Shown: piece after piece, positions 54,773-62,003 of the stretch
How the letters are laid out: each line of letters opens with the position of its first letter
How positions within the stretch are numbered: the stretch's first letter is position 1
NCBI GenBank assembly: GCA_041390145.1
Contig: JAWKQM010000008.1
Span: 62,001 to 126,000 of the forward strand
DNA: 64,000 bases
Origin: Gemmatimonadales bacterium
GTDB taxonomy: Bacteria > Gemmatimonadota > Gemmatimonadetes > Gemmatimonadales > GWC2-71-9
Reading direction: 5' to 3'
Notes under the pieces: model-generated
What the model saw: the letters and a program-made list of their open reading frames with translations, nothing else
Databases searched by the model: none
What the model was told of the DNA's origin: nothing
Translations under genes and position numbers: made by a program

Positions 54773-56119
54773 ATGATCGGTTCCGTACTACTGATCGATG
54801 ACGACACGGACGTGCTGCGCGCCATCGGCAACTACTTCGAGCAGCTCGGCTGGGAGGTCACCCGCGAACTCAGCGGGGAGGCCGGGCTCGCCACGTTCGA
54901 TCGCCTGCACCCCGACGTCGTGATGCTCGACCTTCATCTCCCGGGGATGGACGGCCTCGAGGTGCTCGAGAAGCTCCGGGAACGCGACGCCGGCGTCATT
55001 CTCCTGACCGGCAACAGCGACGTCCCCACCGCGGTGCGGGCCATGCAGCTCGGCGCCGAGAACTTCCTGTCCAAGCCGGTGGACATGACGCACCTGTCGG
55101 CCGCGGCCGCGCGGGTGGCGGACAAGGCGCGGCTCCGCCGCGTCAACGAGGCGCTAGTCAACCATGGCGGCGCGGGGCACGGGCTCGACTCCCTCGGCGG
55201 CTCGGCCACGATGAAGGCCTTCGCCCACCAGATTTCGCTCCTCGCGCAGAGCGAGCGGACCACCGTGCTCCTCCTTGGGGAGAGCGGCAGCGGCAAGGGG
55301 TGGGTCGCACGGATGATCCACAACCTCGGCCCCCGGGCACGGATGCCGTTCGTGGAGGTCAACTGCGCCGGCCTGAGTGCCACCTTCCTCGACTCCGAAC
55401 TGTTCGGGCACGAGAAGGGGGCGTTCACCGACGCGAAGGACCGCAAGCAGGGGCTCTTCGAAATCGCCGACCGCGGCACGATCTTTCTCGACGAAATCGG
55501 GGACCTGTCGCTGGAGCTCCAGCCCAAGCTGCTGAAGGTGCTGGAGACGAAGACCTTCCGCCGGCTGGGCGGCACGCGGGAAATCTCGGTGGATGTCCGG
55601 TTGATCGCCGCCACGAACAAGGATCTGTCGGCGGAAGTGGAGGCGGGCCGGTTCCGCGAGGACCTCTACTATCGCCTCAGCGTGATGCCCGTGCGGCTGC
55701 CGGCGGTCCGGGAACGCTCGCGGGACGATCGCCTGGCGCTGATCACGCGGATCTTCAACGACCTCCGCACGGAGCTCCCCGATGGTCCGCCGGAAATCGG
55801 CGCGGAGGCTCTCGAGCGGCTGCTGGGCTATGGCTGGCCCGGCAACGTGCGCGAGATGCGGAACGTGCTCGAGCGTGCCCTGATCCTCGGCCGGGGACAG
55901 GCGGGAATCGGCGTCGAGCACCTGCCAGGCGAATTCCGCGCCCGGCCGGGACCGGGCGACCGACGGCACACCCCGCTGGCCCTCGAGGAGCTGGAGCGGC
56001 AGCACATTGAGCGAACCCTCCGGCACCATGGAGGCAATCGCACGCGCTCAGCCCTGGAGCTGGGCATTTCGCGCGCAACGCTGATCAACAAGATCAAACG
56101 CTGGAACCTGGACATCTGA
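54773..56119 (+). CDS. Sigma-54-dependent response regulator, NtrC-like, with GAFTDA motif
   Basis: The 448-residue product has a receiver domain with phospho-Asp53 (VVMLDLHLPGMDG, Lys in LSKPVD), an AAA+ domain with Walker A GESGSGKG and FLDEIG Walker B, and a Fis-type DNA-binding helix (RSALELGISRATLINKIKRW). The loop that contacts sigma-54 reads GAFTDA rather than GAFTGA, with Asp220 at the fifth position. The variant is seen in several relatives and may alter but need not abolish activity. It is encoded after its likely kinase partner. Targets are unknown. Confidence 0.92.
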   Translation: MIGSVLLIDDDTDVLRAIGNYFEQLGWEVTRELSGEAGLATFDRLHPDVVMLDLHLPGMDGLEVLEKLRERDAGVILLTGNSDVPTAVRAMQLGAENFLSKPVDMTHLSAAAARVADKARLRRVNEALVNHGGAGHGLDSLGGSATMKAFAHQISLLAQSERTTVLLLGESGSGKGWVARMIHNLGPRARMPFVEVNCAGLSATFLDSELFGHEKGAFTDAKDRKQGLFEIADRGTIFLDEIGDLSLELQPKLLKVLETKTFRRLGGTREISVDVRLIAATNKDLSAEVEAGRFREDLYYRLSVMPVRLPAVRERSRDDRLALITRIFNDLRTELPDGPPEIGAEALERLLGYGWPGNVREMRNVLERALILGRGQAGIGVEHLPGEFRARPGPGDRRHTPLALEELERQHIERTLRHHGGNRTRSALELGISRATLINKIKRWNLDI

Positions 56120-56130
56120 GCGGAGGCCGC

Positions 56131-56310
56131 ATGGCGGAAATCCACGAACACGACGCGATGCAGTGCCGCGCCTGCGGCCGGGAGGAGCGTGCGTCCGAGG
56201 GGTATCCCTGCATCGATTGCGGCACCTTCATCTGCCTCATCTGCGCGTTCCGGGGCGTGGAACGCTGCGCCCCCTGCCAGGCGAAGCACGCCAAGGCCAG
56301 CCCGGCGTGA
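56131..56310 (+). CDS. 59-residue Cys-rich (zinc-ribbon-like) protein
   Basis: A small frame between the regulator and NlpC/P60 genes, below the length cut-off of routine gene finding. It begins at an ATG with GGAGG five bases upstream and ends by overlapping the next start (GTGA). The product has four Cys-x-x-Cys pairs: CRAC (12-15), CIDC (27-30), CLIC (35-38) and CAPC (45-48). This resembles two stacked zinc knuckles. It is acidic at the start, basic at the end, and has no signal, so is probably cytoplasmic. The tight spacing and overlap support it as a real gene. Confidence 0.7.
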   Translation: MAEIHEHDAMQCRACGREERASEGYPCIDCGTFICLICAFRGVERCAPCQAKHAKASPA

Positions 56311-57101
56311 ACTCTGTCATTGCGCACGCCGCGGTGGCTCCCGTGTTCCGGGAGGCGTCACTGCGGACCGAGCAGGTCACGCAACTGGTGATGGGTGAAA
56401 CGGCCGACCTGCTCGAGACCACCGGTACCTGGTACCGGATCCGGACCGCCGTGGACCACTACGAAGGGTGGGTCCACCGGGGATACATCCGCGACGTGAC
56501 CGCGGAGGAGGCGGTCCGGTGGCGGGAGGAGGCCACGGGGTGGTCAACGGGCGCGGAGATCGAGACGACGGCGGGCCGTCGGCGAGTTCCGGTGCGTGCC
56601 CGCGCAGTACTGGAGCACGGCCGGATTCGCCTGCCCGACGGCACCAGCGGCTCGCTGACGCAGGGGCACATGCTGCCCGCCGATGAACTCCGGCGCTTGG
56701 CGCGGACCGTGCCGGCCGAACAGTGGGCGCTGGAGACGTTCTCCGGCGCGCCGTACCAGTGGGGTGGACTCACCGAGTGCGGCGTCGACTGTTCGGGACT
56801 GGTGCAGACCACCTTCGCGGCGCGCGGGGTACCGCTGCCGCGCGATTCGTCGGCGCAGGCGCTGGTCGGCGCGGAGGTGGCACGCGACGCGATCGCCCCT
56901 GGAGACCTGCTCTTCTTCAGCGAGAACGGCCGGAGCGTGACCCACGTGGCCTTTGCCGCCGAGGACGACACGCTGGTCCACTCGACCGTGTCGTGCGGCG
57001 GTGTGCTCCGGGAGTCGTGGGCCCCGGGGCATCGGGCGGCGCACCTCCGGGAGTTGTTCGTGACCGCCCGTCGTGTTCCGGGAGCCGCCGCCTCCGAATG
57101 A
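56307..57101 (+). CDS. NlpC/P60 family peptidoglycan hydrolase with SH3-like domain
   Basis: The 264-residue product has SH3-like segments over about residues 1-125 (VAPVFREASLRTEQVTQLVMG, WYRIRTAVDHYEGWVHRGYI) and a NlpC/P60 domain with ECGVDCSGL (Cys162), THVAFAA (catalytic His) and DDTLVHS. Family enzymes cut peptide bonds in the cell wall. No clear signal peptide is visible at the chosen start, so export is uncertain. Start is GTG at 56307, overlapping the preceding stop as GTGA; it overlaps the next gene by four bases (ATGA). Confidence 0.85.
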   Translation: MNSVIAHAAVAPVFREASLRTEQVTQLVMGETADLLETTGTWYRIRTAVDHYEGWVHRGYIRDVTAEEAVRWREEATGWSTGAEIETTAGRRRVPVRARAVLEHGRIRLPDGTSGSLTQGHMLPADELRRLARTVPAEQWALETFSGAPYQWGGLTECGVDCSGLVQTTFAARGVPLPRDSSAQALVGAEVARDAIAPGDLLFFSENGRSVTHVAFAAEDDTLVHSTVSCGGVLRESWAPGHRAAHLRELFVTARRVPGAAASE

Positions 57102-57796
57102 CTCGCCTTCTCGTCCTCTTCGACATCGACGGCACACTCTTGCTTACCCCCGGCGCGGGCCGGCGGGCGATCACCGCGGCCCTGGCCGACCGGATGATCG
57201 ATGCCCGGGTGTGGGAGGAGATCCGGTTCGACGGCAAGACCGATCCGCAGATCGTACGCGAAATGCTCGAGGCGGCGGGCGATGCCTCGGCGGGCGATCC
57301 CCTGGCCGTGACGGAGATCCTGGAACGCTACCTGGTGCTCCTCGAGGCGGAACTGGCCCGCACGCCGGGACGGACGCGCGTCCTTCCCGGCGTGTCCATG
57401 CTGCTGGACCGGCTCGAGGCCGAGGAAGACGTCGTGCTCGGATTGCTGACCGGCAACATCGCGCCGGGCGCCGGGTTGAAGTTGCGCTCCGGTGGACTCG
57501 ACCCCACTCGCTTCCGGGTCGGCGCATACGGTTCCGATTCCTCCCACCGCCCCGACCTGCCGGCCATCGCCGCCGAGCGCGCCGCACCGATCTTCGGGCG
57601 GGTGCCTGAAGGCGAGACGGTGATCATCGTCGGCGACACGCCCGCCGATGTCACCTGCGGTCGCGCGATCGGCGCCCGCGCGGTGGCGGTGGCCACCGGG
57701 AGCTATGCCGTATCCGAGCTCCGCGACGCCGGCGCGCGTGTTGCCTTCGAGGACCTGTCCGATACCGACGCCGTCCTGGAGGCCATCCTCCGATGA
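57098..57796 (+). CDS. HAD family hydrolase
   Basis: The 232-residue product has the HAD motifs in order: FDIDGT (Asp9, Asp11), LLTGNI near residue 120, and a late VIIVGDTPADVTCGRAIGA with the metal-binding Asp. The cap is of the type found in phosphoglycolate phosphatase-like enzymes, so a small phosphorylated substrate is likely, but it cannot be named. It overlaps its neighbours on both sides by four bases. Confidence 0.87.
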   Translation: MTRLLVLFDIDGTLLLTPGAGRRAITAALADRMIDARVWEEIRFDGKTDPQIVREMLEAAGDASAGDPLAVTEILERYLVLLEAELARTPGRTRVLPGVSMLLDRLEAEEDVVLGLLTGNIAPGAGLKLRSGGLDPTRFRVGAYGSDSSHRPDLPAIAAERAAPIFGRVPEGETVIIVGDTPADVTCGRAIGARAVAVATGSYAVSELRDAGARVAFEDLSDTDAVLEAILR

Positions 57797-58410
57797 GTAC
57801 CGTTTCCGGGGCACACCCGGAGCTGGAACTGAAGGCGGTGGTGCCGGATCCCGCGCTGCTGCGGCGTCACCTGGTGGAGTCGGGGGCCGAGTCCACGTTC
57901 CGGGGGTTGATGGAAGACCGGAACTTCGATCGGGACGGCGCCCTGCGGGAGCGTGACGAAGTCCTCCGCATCCGGACCTGGAAACCGGAGGGAGCGCCGG
58001 CCCGCACGCAGATGGCATGGAAGGGAGCGACGCGGCGATCGCCGGAAGGATACAAGCTGCGTGACGAGCTGGAGTGCGCAATCGAGGGGGACGGTGGGAT
58101 TGCGGCAGGGATCCTGACCGCGCTGGGCTATCGCGTCACCAAGTCGGTGGACCGCTTCGTCGAGGTCTACCGGGTGCACGGCGCCGAGGTGCGGCTCGAG
58201 TGGTATCCGCAGATGGATGTGCTGGTGGAAGTAGAGGGGACGGCGGCGGCCATCGAAGCGGCGCTGGGGGTGACGGGCCTGCCGCGTGTGGCGTTTGAAC
58301 CGGAGCCGCTGGTCGAGTTTGTCCGTCGCTATGAGGAGCGATCCGGGGAGCGGGCGGCGCTGGCCGTGGCCGACCTGAAGGGAGGGCGACCGCTGTGGGA
58401 TCGTCGGTGA
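57793..58410 (+). CDS. CYTH domain protein, class IV adenylyl cyclase/triphosphatase type
   Basis: The 205-residue product has the CYTH ExExK motif (Glu10, Glu12, Lys14 in ELELKA), RIRTWKPEG, GYKLRDELECAIE and VRLEWYPQMDVLVEVEG, with the acidic and basic residues lining a triphosphate tunnel. Family members hydrolyse triphosphate or make cAMP from ATP. Which reaction applies here is not decidable from sequence. Three possible GAF sensors are encoded in the same gene train, so a cyclic-nucleotide link is speculative. Overlaps its neighbour by four bases. Confidence 0.82.
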   Translation: MSTVSGAHPELELKAVVPDPALLRRHLVESGAESTFRGLMEDRNFDRDGALRERDEVLRIRTWKPEGAPARTQMAWKGATRRSPEGYKLRDELECAIEGDGGIAAGILTALGYRVTKSVDRFVEVYRVHGAEVRLEWYPQMDVLVEVEGTAAAIEAALGVTGLPRVAFEPEPLVEFVRRYEERSGERAALAVADLKGGRPLWDRR

Positions 58411-59099
58411 CACGGGGACCCTCGCTGCCGGAGCTCGGGCCGGCGATGGGCCGGCTGGTGCATCCCGCTGCCGCGGGTGGCACCGAAGCGCTGCTCGCGA
58501 CGGTGCGCATCGCGCTGGTGACGCGCCTGCTTGACGCCGCGGGGAGAGCTCGCGCCTCGCTGGCCTCGGGAGACCAGTCGGCGGCCCGCGAAGCGCTGGC
58601 GCCGGCGGTGTGGGCCGCATCCTGGGACCAGGCCGCGGAGGAAGCGGCCGCGGTCGTGATCGGGAAGCTGGAGGCCCGGATCACCTCGGCCGCGGTGGCG
58701 GCCCGGATGCCGGCGTGGCGACTGGAGCGGCACCGCGTCACCCCGGCGGAGCATCGCGCAATCCACGCCCGGCTGGGTGCCGGGGCGGGGGCGTTGCTCC
58801 GGGCCTCCGCGGAACTCGAGCATGTCTCGGATGCACAGTGGGGGGAGCAGGTGCTCGCCACCGCGAGGCGGGTGGAGAGCGCCTGGGCGGCGTTGATCAC
58901 CGCGGCGGACCGTGAGTTGGCGGAGTGGGAACCGGATATTGAACTGGTGGCCGCCTGGCGCCGTGCCCGCTGGCCCCTCTGGACGGCGACCGGTGTGGTG
59001 CTCGCCGTGGCGCTCTGGGCCGGACTCCTCCTCGGCGGGTATCTCCCTGTTCCGGAACTGCTCCGGCCGATCGTCGAGACGCTCTGGGGACAGCTGTGA
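58395..59099 (+). CDS. Hypothetical protein with C-terminal membrane helix
   Basis: The 234-residue product is mainly helical, Ala- and Arg-rich, with one C-terminal transmembrane helix (LWTATGVVLAVALWAGLLLGGYL) near residues 195-218. It resembles a tail-anchored cytoplasmic protein; I do not recognise a family. GTG at 58395 has GGAGGG nine bases upstream; GTG at 58407 would form a 4-base overlap and is also possible. It overlaps acpS by four bases (GTGA). Confidence 0.7.
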   Translation: MGSSVTRGPSLPELGPAMGRLVHPAAAGGTEALLATVRIALVTRLLDAAGRARASLASGDQSAAREALAPAVWAASWDQAAEEAAAVVIGKLEARITSAAVAARMPAWRLERHRVTPAEHRAIHARLGAGAGALLRASAELEHVSDAQWGEQVLATARRVESAWAALITAADRELAEWEPDIELVAAWRRARWPLWTATGVVLAVALWAGLLLGGYLPVPELLRPIVETLWGQL

Positions 59100-59479
59100 G
59101 CGTCATCGGGGTCGGGATGGATGTGGTGGAAGTCGAGCGCGCCCGGCACATTCTCTCGCGGCACGGGGAGCGGGCGCTCGGCCGCTTCCTGCTGGAGGGC
59201 GAGCGGGAATACGTCCTGCGGCAACCCGACCCGGCGCCCCACTTTGCGGTCCGCGTGGCCGCCAAGGAGGCGGCCTACAAAGCGCTGCAGTCGTTGCCGG
59301 GGATGCGGGCGGTCGGCTGGCACGACCTGGAAGTGTCACGGGAATCCGATGGACGGCCTCGACTCACGCTGCACGGCATCGCCACCGAAGTGCCTGCCGA
59401 ATACTCGCTGCTCCTGTCGCTGACCCATACGCATGGGGTCGCAGGGGCGGTCGTTGTTCTCTCCCGGAACCAGCCCTAG
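59096..59479 (+). CDS. acpS: Holo-[acyl-carrier-protein] synthase
   Basis: The 127-residue product has the AcpS signature GVGMDVVEVER with the Mg-binding Asp, FAVRVAAKEAAYKAL, and a final LSLTHTHGVAGAVVV. It attaches phosphopantetheine from CoA to acyl-carrier protein, making fatty acid synthesis possible. Start GTG at 59096, overlapping the preceding stop as GTGA. It ends the gene train; the next gene starts 54 bases later with its own regulatory site. Confidence 0.93.
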   Translation: MSVIGVGMDVVEVERARHILSRHGERALGRFLLEGEREYVLRQPDPAPHFAVRVAAKEAAYKALQSLPGMRAVGWHDLEVSRESDGRPRLTLHGIATEVPAEYSLLLSLTHTHGVAGAVVVLSRNQP

Positions 59480-59529
59480 CTAATCCGACTAACGCGGCAT
59501 AGTTTCCAGCTTCGCCGACCAAACGACTT

Positions 59530-59548
59530 GATAATGATTCTCATTCCT
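59530..59548. promoter_or_regulatory. Fur-box-like site over the FTR1 start codon
   Basis: The 19-base stretch matches the Fur consensus GATAATGATAATCATTATC at 14 of 19 positions and has an exact AATGA-N3-TCATT dyad at 59533-59545. The ATG at 59534 lies inside it. Its position by an iron permease gene supports Fur control; the overlap with the start codon is unusual. Confidence 0.6.
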
Positions 59549-61651
59549 GTACTGACATCTGTCTTCCTCCTCGCCGCTCCCCAGCAGGGGGTGCAGTCGC
59601 CGGCCGGCGGAGAAGATCTGGCGCCGATCGTCCAGCGCATCGCCTCGACGGTGCAGCTCGCGGCGCAGGAATATCGCATCGGGGTCTCGGGGGGCAGGGT
59701 CGTTTCGCCCGCCGAGGTGGAGGAAGCCCACCTCTTCCTGGCCGAGGCCCGCCGGACAGCCGAGCGACTCCCCCCGGAGTCCTCGACTTCGACCATTGCT
59801 GCCATTGACCAGCTGATCGCCGCCGTGAGCCGGACCGCGGATCCCGATACGGTCGCCGTGGTGGCCCGCGGGCTCACCAGTGGCCTGGCTGATCGCTATC
59901 GCGTCGATGTGGACCAGGTGCCGGGCACCGCGCCCTCGCTCGCGCGGGGGGCGCAGGTGTACCAGGAGCAGTGCGCCAGTTGCCACGGCCTCACCGGGAG
60001 CGGCGATGGGCAGGAGGGACTCGGCCTTACCCCGCCTCCGTCGGCGTTGCGGGATGGCGCGCGGCTCGTGAACGTCTCCCCGCTCGACTTCTACCGGCGC
60101 ATCACCATCGGCGTGTCGGGCACCGCGATGCCGGCGTTCGAGACCCGGCTGAGCACCGCCGACCGCTGGGCTGCCGCCGCCTATGCCACCCTCCTCCGGT
60201 ATCCCGCTCCCTCGGGTGATGTGCCGGCGGGACTGCGCACCTTCAGCACCACGGCCAGGATGTCGGACGCGCAGATCGCCGAGGCGCTCGGTGCCCCCGT
60301 TGGCGCGGCGGCCCCGGCTATCGCCGCAGTCCGGAGCTTCCAGGTGCAGGAGTCGGGGGTGCACGCGGAAGAGGTCCTTGCCGAGGTCAACGTCCGGCTC
60401 GACTCGGTGCTTACCCTGGCCGCCGCAGGCCAGAGCGAGGCCGCCAGTGCCGAGGCATTCGAGGCCTATCTCACCTTCGAGCAGGTGGAGTCGGGACTCC
60501 GTGCCATCGATCCCTCGCTCGCGGGACAACTCGAGGCGGGGTTCGCCACGCTGCGTGGCCGCGCGGGTGGCGGCGCCACCTCCGCCGAACTGGACGCCCT
60601 GCATGACGACCTGGTCAGCGGGCTGGCCCGCGCCGAACGGATTCTCGGCACGCCGATGACGCCGTCCGACCTCTTCGTCCAGTCGTTCGTCATCCTGCTG
60701 CGGGAGGGACTGGAGGCCATCCTGCTGATCGGAGCGCTGATCGCGTTCCTGATGAAGACCGGCAACGCCCGGCGCCGGCGCGACATTCACATCGGCGTCG
60801 GTGCCGCGGTGGTCGTGAGCCTCCTGACGGCGGTGGCGTTCGAAACCATCTTCCGTTTCTCGCCCGCCAGCCAGGAGGTGCTCGAGGGGATCACGATGCT
60901 GGTGGCGACAGTCGCCCTTTTCTACGTGAGCTACTGGCTGCTGTCGAAGATGGAAGTGGCGAAGTGGAACCGGTTCGTGAAGGGGAAGGTGCAGGACGCG
61001 CTGGTCTCGGGCTCGATGTTCGCGCTGCCGTCGGTCGCCTTCCTGGCAGTCTATCGGGAAGGGGTGGAGACGGTCCTCTTCTACAAGGCGCTGCTGGTGG
61101 CGGGGCCGACGTCGGGGGCCGTGTGGCCGGTGCTCCTCGGCATCCTCGCGGCGTCGGTCGTCCTCGCCATCGTCTACGTGATGATCAACCGGTTCGGCGT
61201 CAAGCTGCCGCTCAAACCGTTCTTCGGCGTGACGAGCGCCTTCCTCTACTACATGGCCTTCGTGTTCCTGGGGAAGGGCATTGCGGAACTGCAGGGGGGT
61301 GGGGTGGTACCGATCACGGTGGTGCCGTGGGCCCCGCAGATCGAGCGGCTCGGCATCTACCGGACAGTGGAATCGCTTACGGCGCAGGGCATCCTGGCGC
61401 TGCTCTTTGTCGGCGCACTCATCTGGACCTTCTACCTCGAGCCGCGCAGGCTGCGGGTCACCCAGGAGCTGGTTCCCGAGCCGCTGCCCCCTGATCAAGC
61501 GGCCGCCCCTGAGCCGCCTGCGATGGTTGCCAGCCTTTCGGTGCCCTTCGAATTGGACTTGCTCCGCTCGCTCGAGCGGATGGACGCCGACCTGGCGGAG
61601 TTGCGCGCGGAGGTGGAGCGCCTGAAGGCGCGCCTGCACGCAAGGCGGTAG
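59534..61651 (+). CDS. FTR1-family iron permease fused to a cytochrome c domain
   Basis: The 705-residue product begins with a signal segment (LIPVLTSVFLLAA), then a helical region, a cytochrome c domain with CASCH (Cys147, Cys150, His151), another helical region (about 220-380) and a seven-helix FTR1 permease with the iron motifs REGLE (390-394) and REGVE (508-512). A final coiled-coil-like stretch is rich in charged residues. The family imports Fe3+, with oxidation of Fe2+ by a partner; the built-in haem domain could do that here. The ATG at 59534 lies in a Fur box; no ribosome-binding site is seen. Confidence 0.9.
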   Translation: MILIPVLTSVFLLAAPQQGVQSPAGGEDLAPIVQRIASTVQLAAQEYRIGVSGGRVVSPAEVEEAHLFLAEARRTAERLPPESSTSTIAAIDQLIAAVSRTADPDTVAVVARGLTSGLADRYRVDVDQVPGTAPSLARGAQVYQEQCASCHGLTGSGDGQEGLGLTPPPSALRDGARLVNVSPLDFYRRITIGVSGTAMPAFETRLSTADRWAAAAYATLLRYPAPSGDVPAGLRTFSTTARMSDAQIAEALGAPVGAAAPAIAAVRSFQVQESGVHAEEVLAEVNVRLDSVLTLAAAGQSEAASAEAFEAYLTFEQVESGLRAIDPSLAGQLEAGFATLRGRAGGGATSAELDALHDDLVSGLARAERILGTPMTPSDLFVQSFVILLREGLEAILLIGALIAFLMKTGNARRRRDIHIGVGAAVVVSLLTAVAFETIFRFSPASQEVLEGITMLVATVALFYVSYWLLSKMEVAKWNRFVKGKVQDALVSGSMFALPSVAFLAVYREGVETVLFYKALLVAGPTSGAVWPVLLGILAASVVLAIVYVMINRFGVKLPLKPFFGVTSAFLYYMAFVFLGKGIAELQGGGVVPITVVPWAPQIERLGIYRTVESLTAQGILALLFVGALIWTFYLEPRRLRVTQELVPEPLPPDQAAAPEPPAMVASLSVPFELDLLRSLERMDADLAELRAEVERLKARLHARR

Positions 61652-61675
61652 TCGAGCGTCTTCGGTCGCTCAGGC

Positions 61676-61829
61676 ACAAATGCAAACGGCCCGCCGATGT
61701 CGGCGGGCCGTTCGCGTATGAGAGGTGGTAGATCGCCCCCTGAGTTATACGGAGACGGGCGGATGTGCCCGCTCCAACCCTTCTTCGACCTACCACTTTC
61801 TTCCGGGGCAGCATTCACCCCTTGCTGGT
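61676..61829 (-). ncRNA. Candidate sigma-54-dependent structured small RNA
   Basis: The minus strand carries a near-consensus sigma-54 promoter with predicted start at about 61829, and ends in a strong intrinsic terminator. In between, 61790-61798 pairs with 61723-61731 (9-bp closing helix, one G-U), enclosing a hairpin at 61751-61775 (GGAG and CGGGC stems with one bulge). There is no open frame with a ribosome-binding site. No family resemblance was found (not 4.5S, 6S, tmRNA, RNase P or tRNA by eye). Prediction only. Confidence 0.45.
61686..61711 (-). terminator. Strong intrinsic terminator
   Basis: A perfect 11-bp stem (ACGGCCCGCCG / CGGCGGGCCGT) with a four-base loop. On the minus strand it is followed by TTGCATTTGTG, a reasonable T-rich tail; on the plus strand by TTCGCG, so the minus direction is better supported. 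It lies 35 bases after the FTR1 stop and could also stop that gene. Confidence 0.65.
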
Positions 61830-61839
61830 CGATAACTAA

Positions 61840-61855
61840 AGCACCGTTCGTGCCA
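61840..61855 (-). promoter_or_regulatory. Probable sigma-54 promoter
   Basis: Minus-strand TGGCACG-N4-GTGCT (61855-61840) agrees with the sigma-54 consensus TGGCACG-N4-TTGCW except for one base, with the GG and GC at the required spacing. The predicted start is about 61829. It lies in a gap rather than in a gene. Confidence 0.5.
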
Positions 61856-61879
61856 CATTGTACAAATCGGTAACCTGTT

Positions 61880-61907
61880 GAAGCGTAATAAGTTGGCTTA
61901 TTGCTTC
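61880..61907. repeat. Inverted repeat upstream of the sigma-54 promoter
   Basis: GAAGC-GT-AATAAG and CTTATTGCTTC pair as 11 bases with a two-base bulge and a TTGG loop. It is centred about 65 bases upstream of the predicted sigma-54 start and could be an activator-binding site; it could equally be a chance dyad in an AT-rich stretch. Confidence 0.4.
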
Positions 61908-61919
61908 GAGCCGCTGAAA

Positions 61920-61958
61920 AGGGCCGAAATCGTCAAAAAAGTCGACGATTTCAGCCCT
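61920..61958. terminator. Long hairpin, probable lgt operon terminator
   Basis: A 15-bp stem (AGGGCCGAAATCGTC with GACGATTTCAGCCCT) with a nine-base A-rich loop. It begins 45 bases past the lgt stop. On the minus strand it is followed by TTTC; on the plus strand by CTTTTCTC. On the minus strand the single mismatch becomes a G-U pair. Confidence 0.6.
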
Positions 61959-62003
61959 CTTTTCTCAAGCTTTGTGATCTGAGTCACTTACGGTGCTGTC
62001 GAG

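Noticed and set aside
51142..54831. 1229-residue open frame on the minus strand opposite the histidine kinase gene
   Set aside because: It is the mirror of a strongly supported gene, has antisense-like composition rich in Arg, Gly and His, no domain, and no ribosome-binding site. High GC makes long antisense frames common.
61712..61800. Possible tRNA in the FTR1-lgt gap because of a 9-bp closing helix
   Set aside because: The D-arm and T-arm sequences are missing, no TTCRANNC-type T-loop follows, and no anticodon arm fits on either strand. I kept the helix only as part of the small-RNA candidate.
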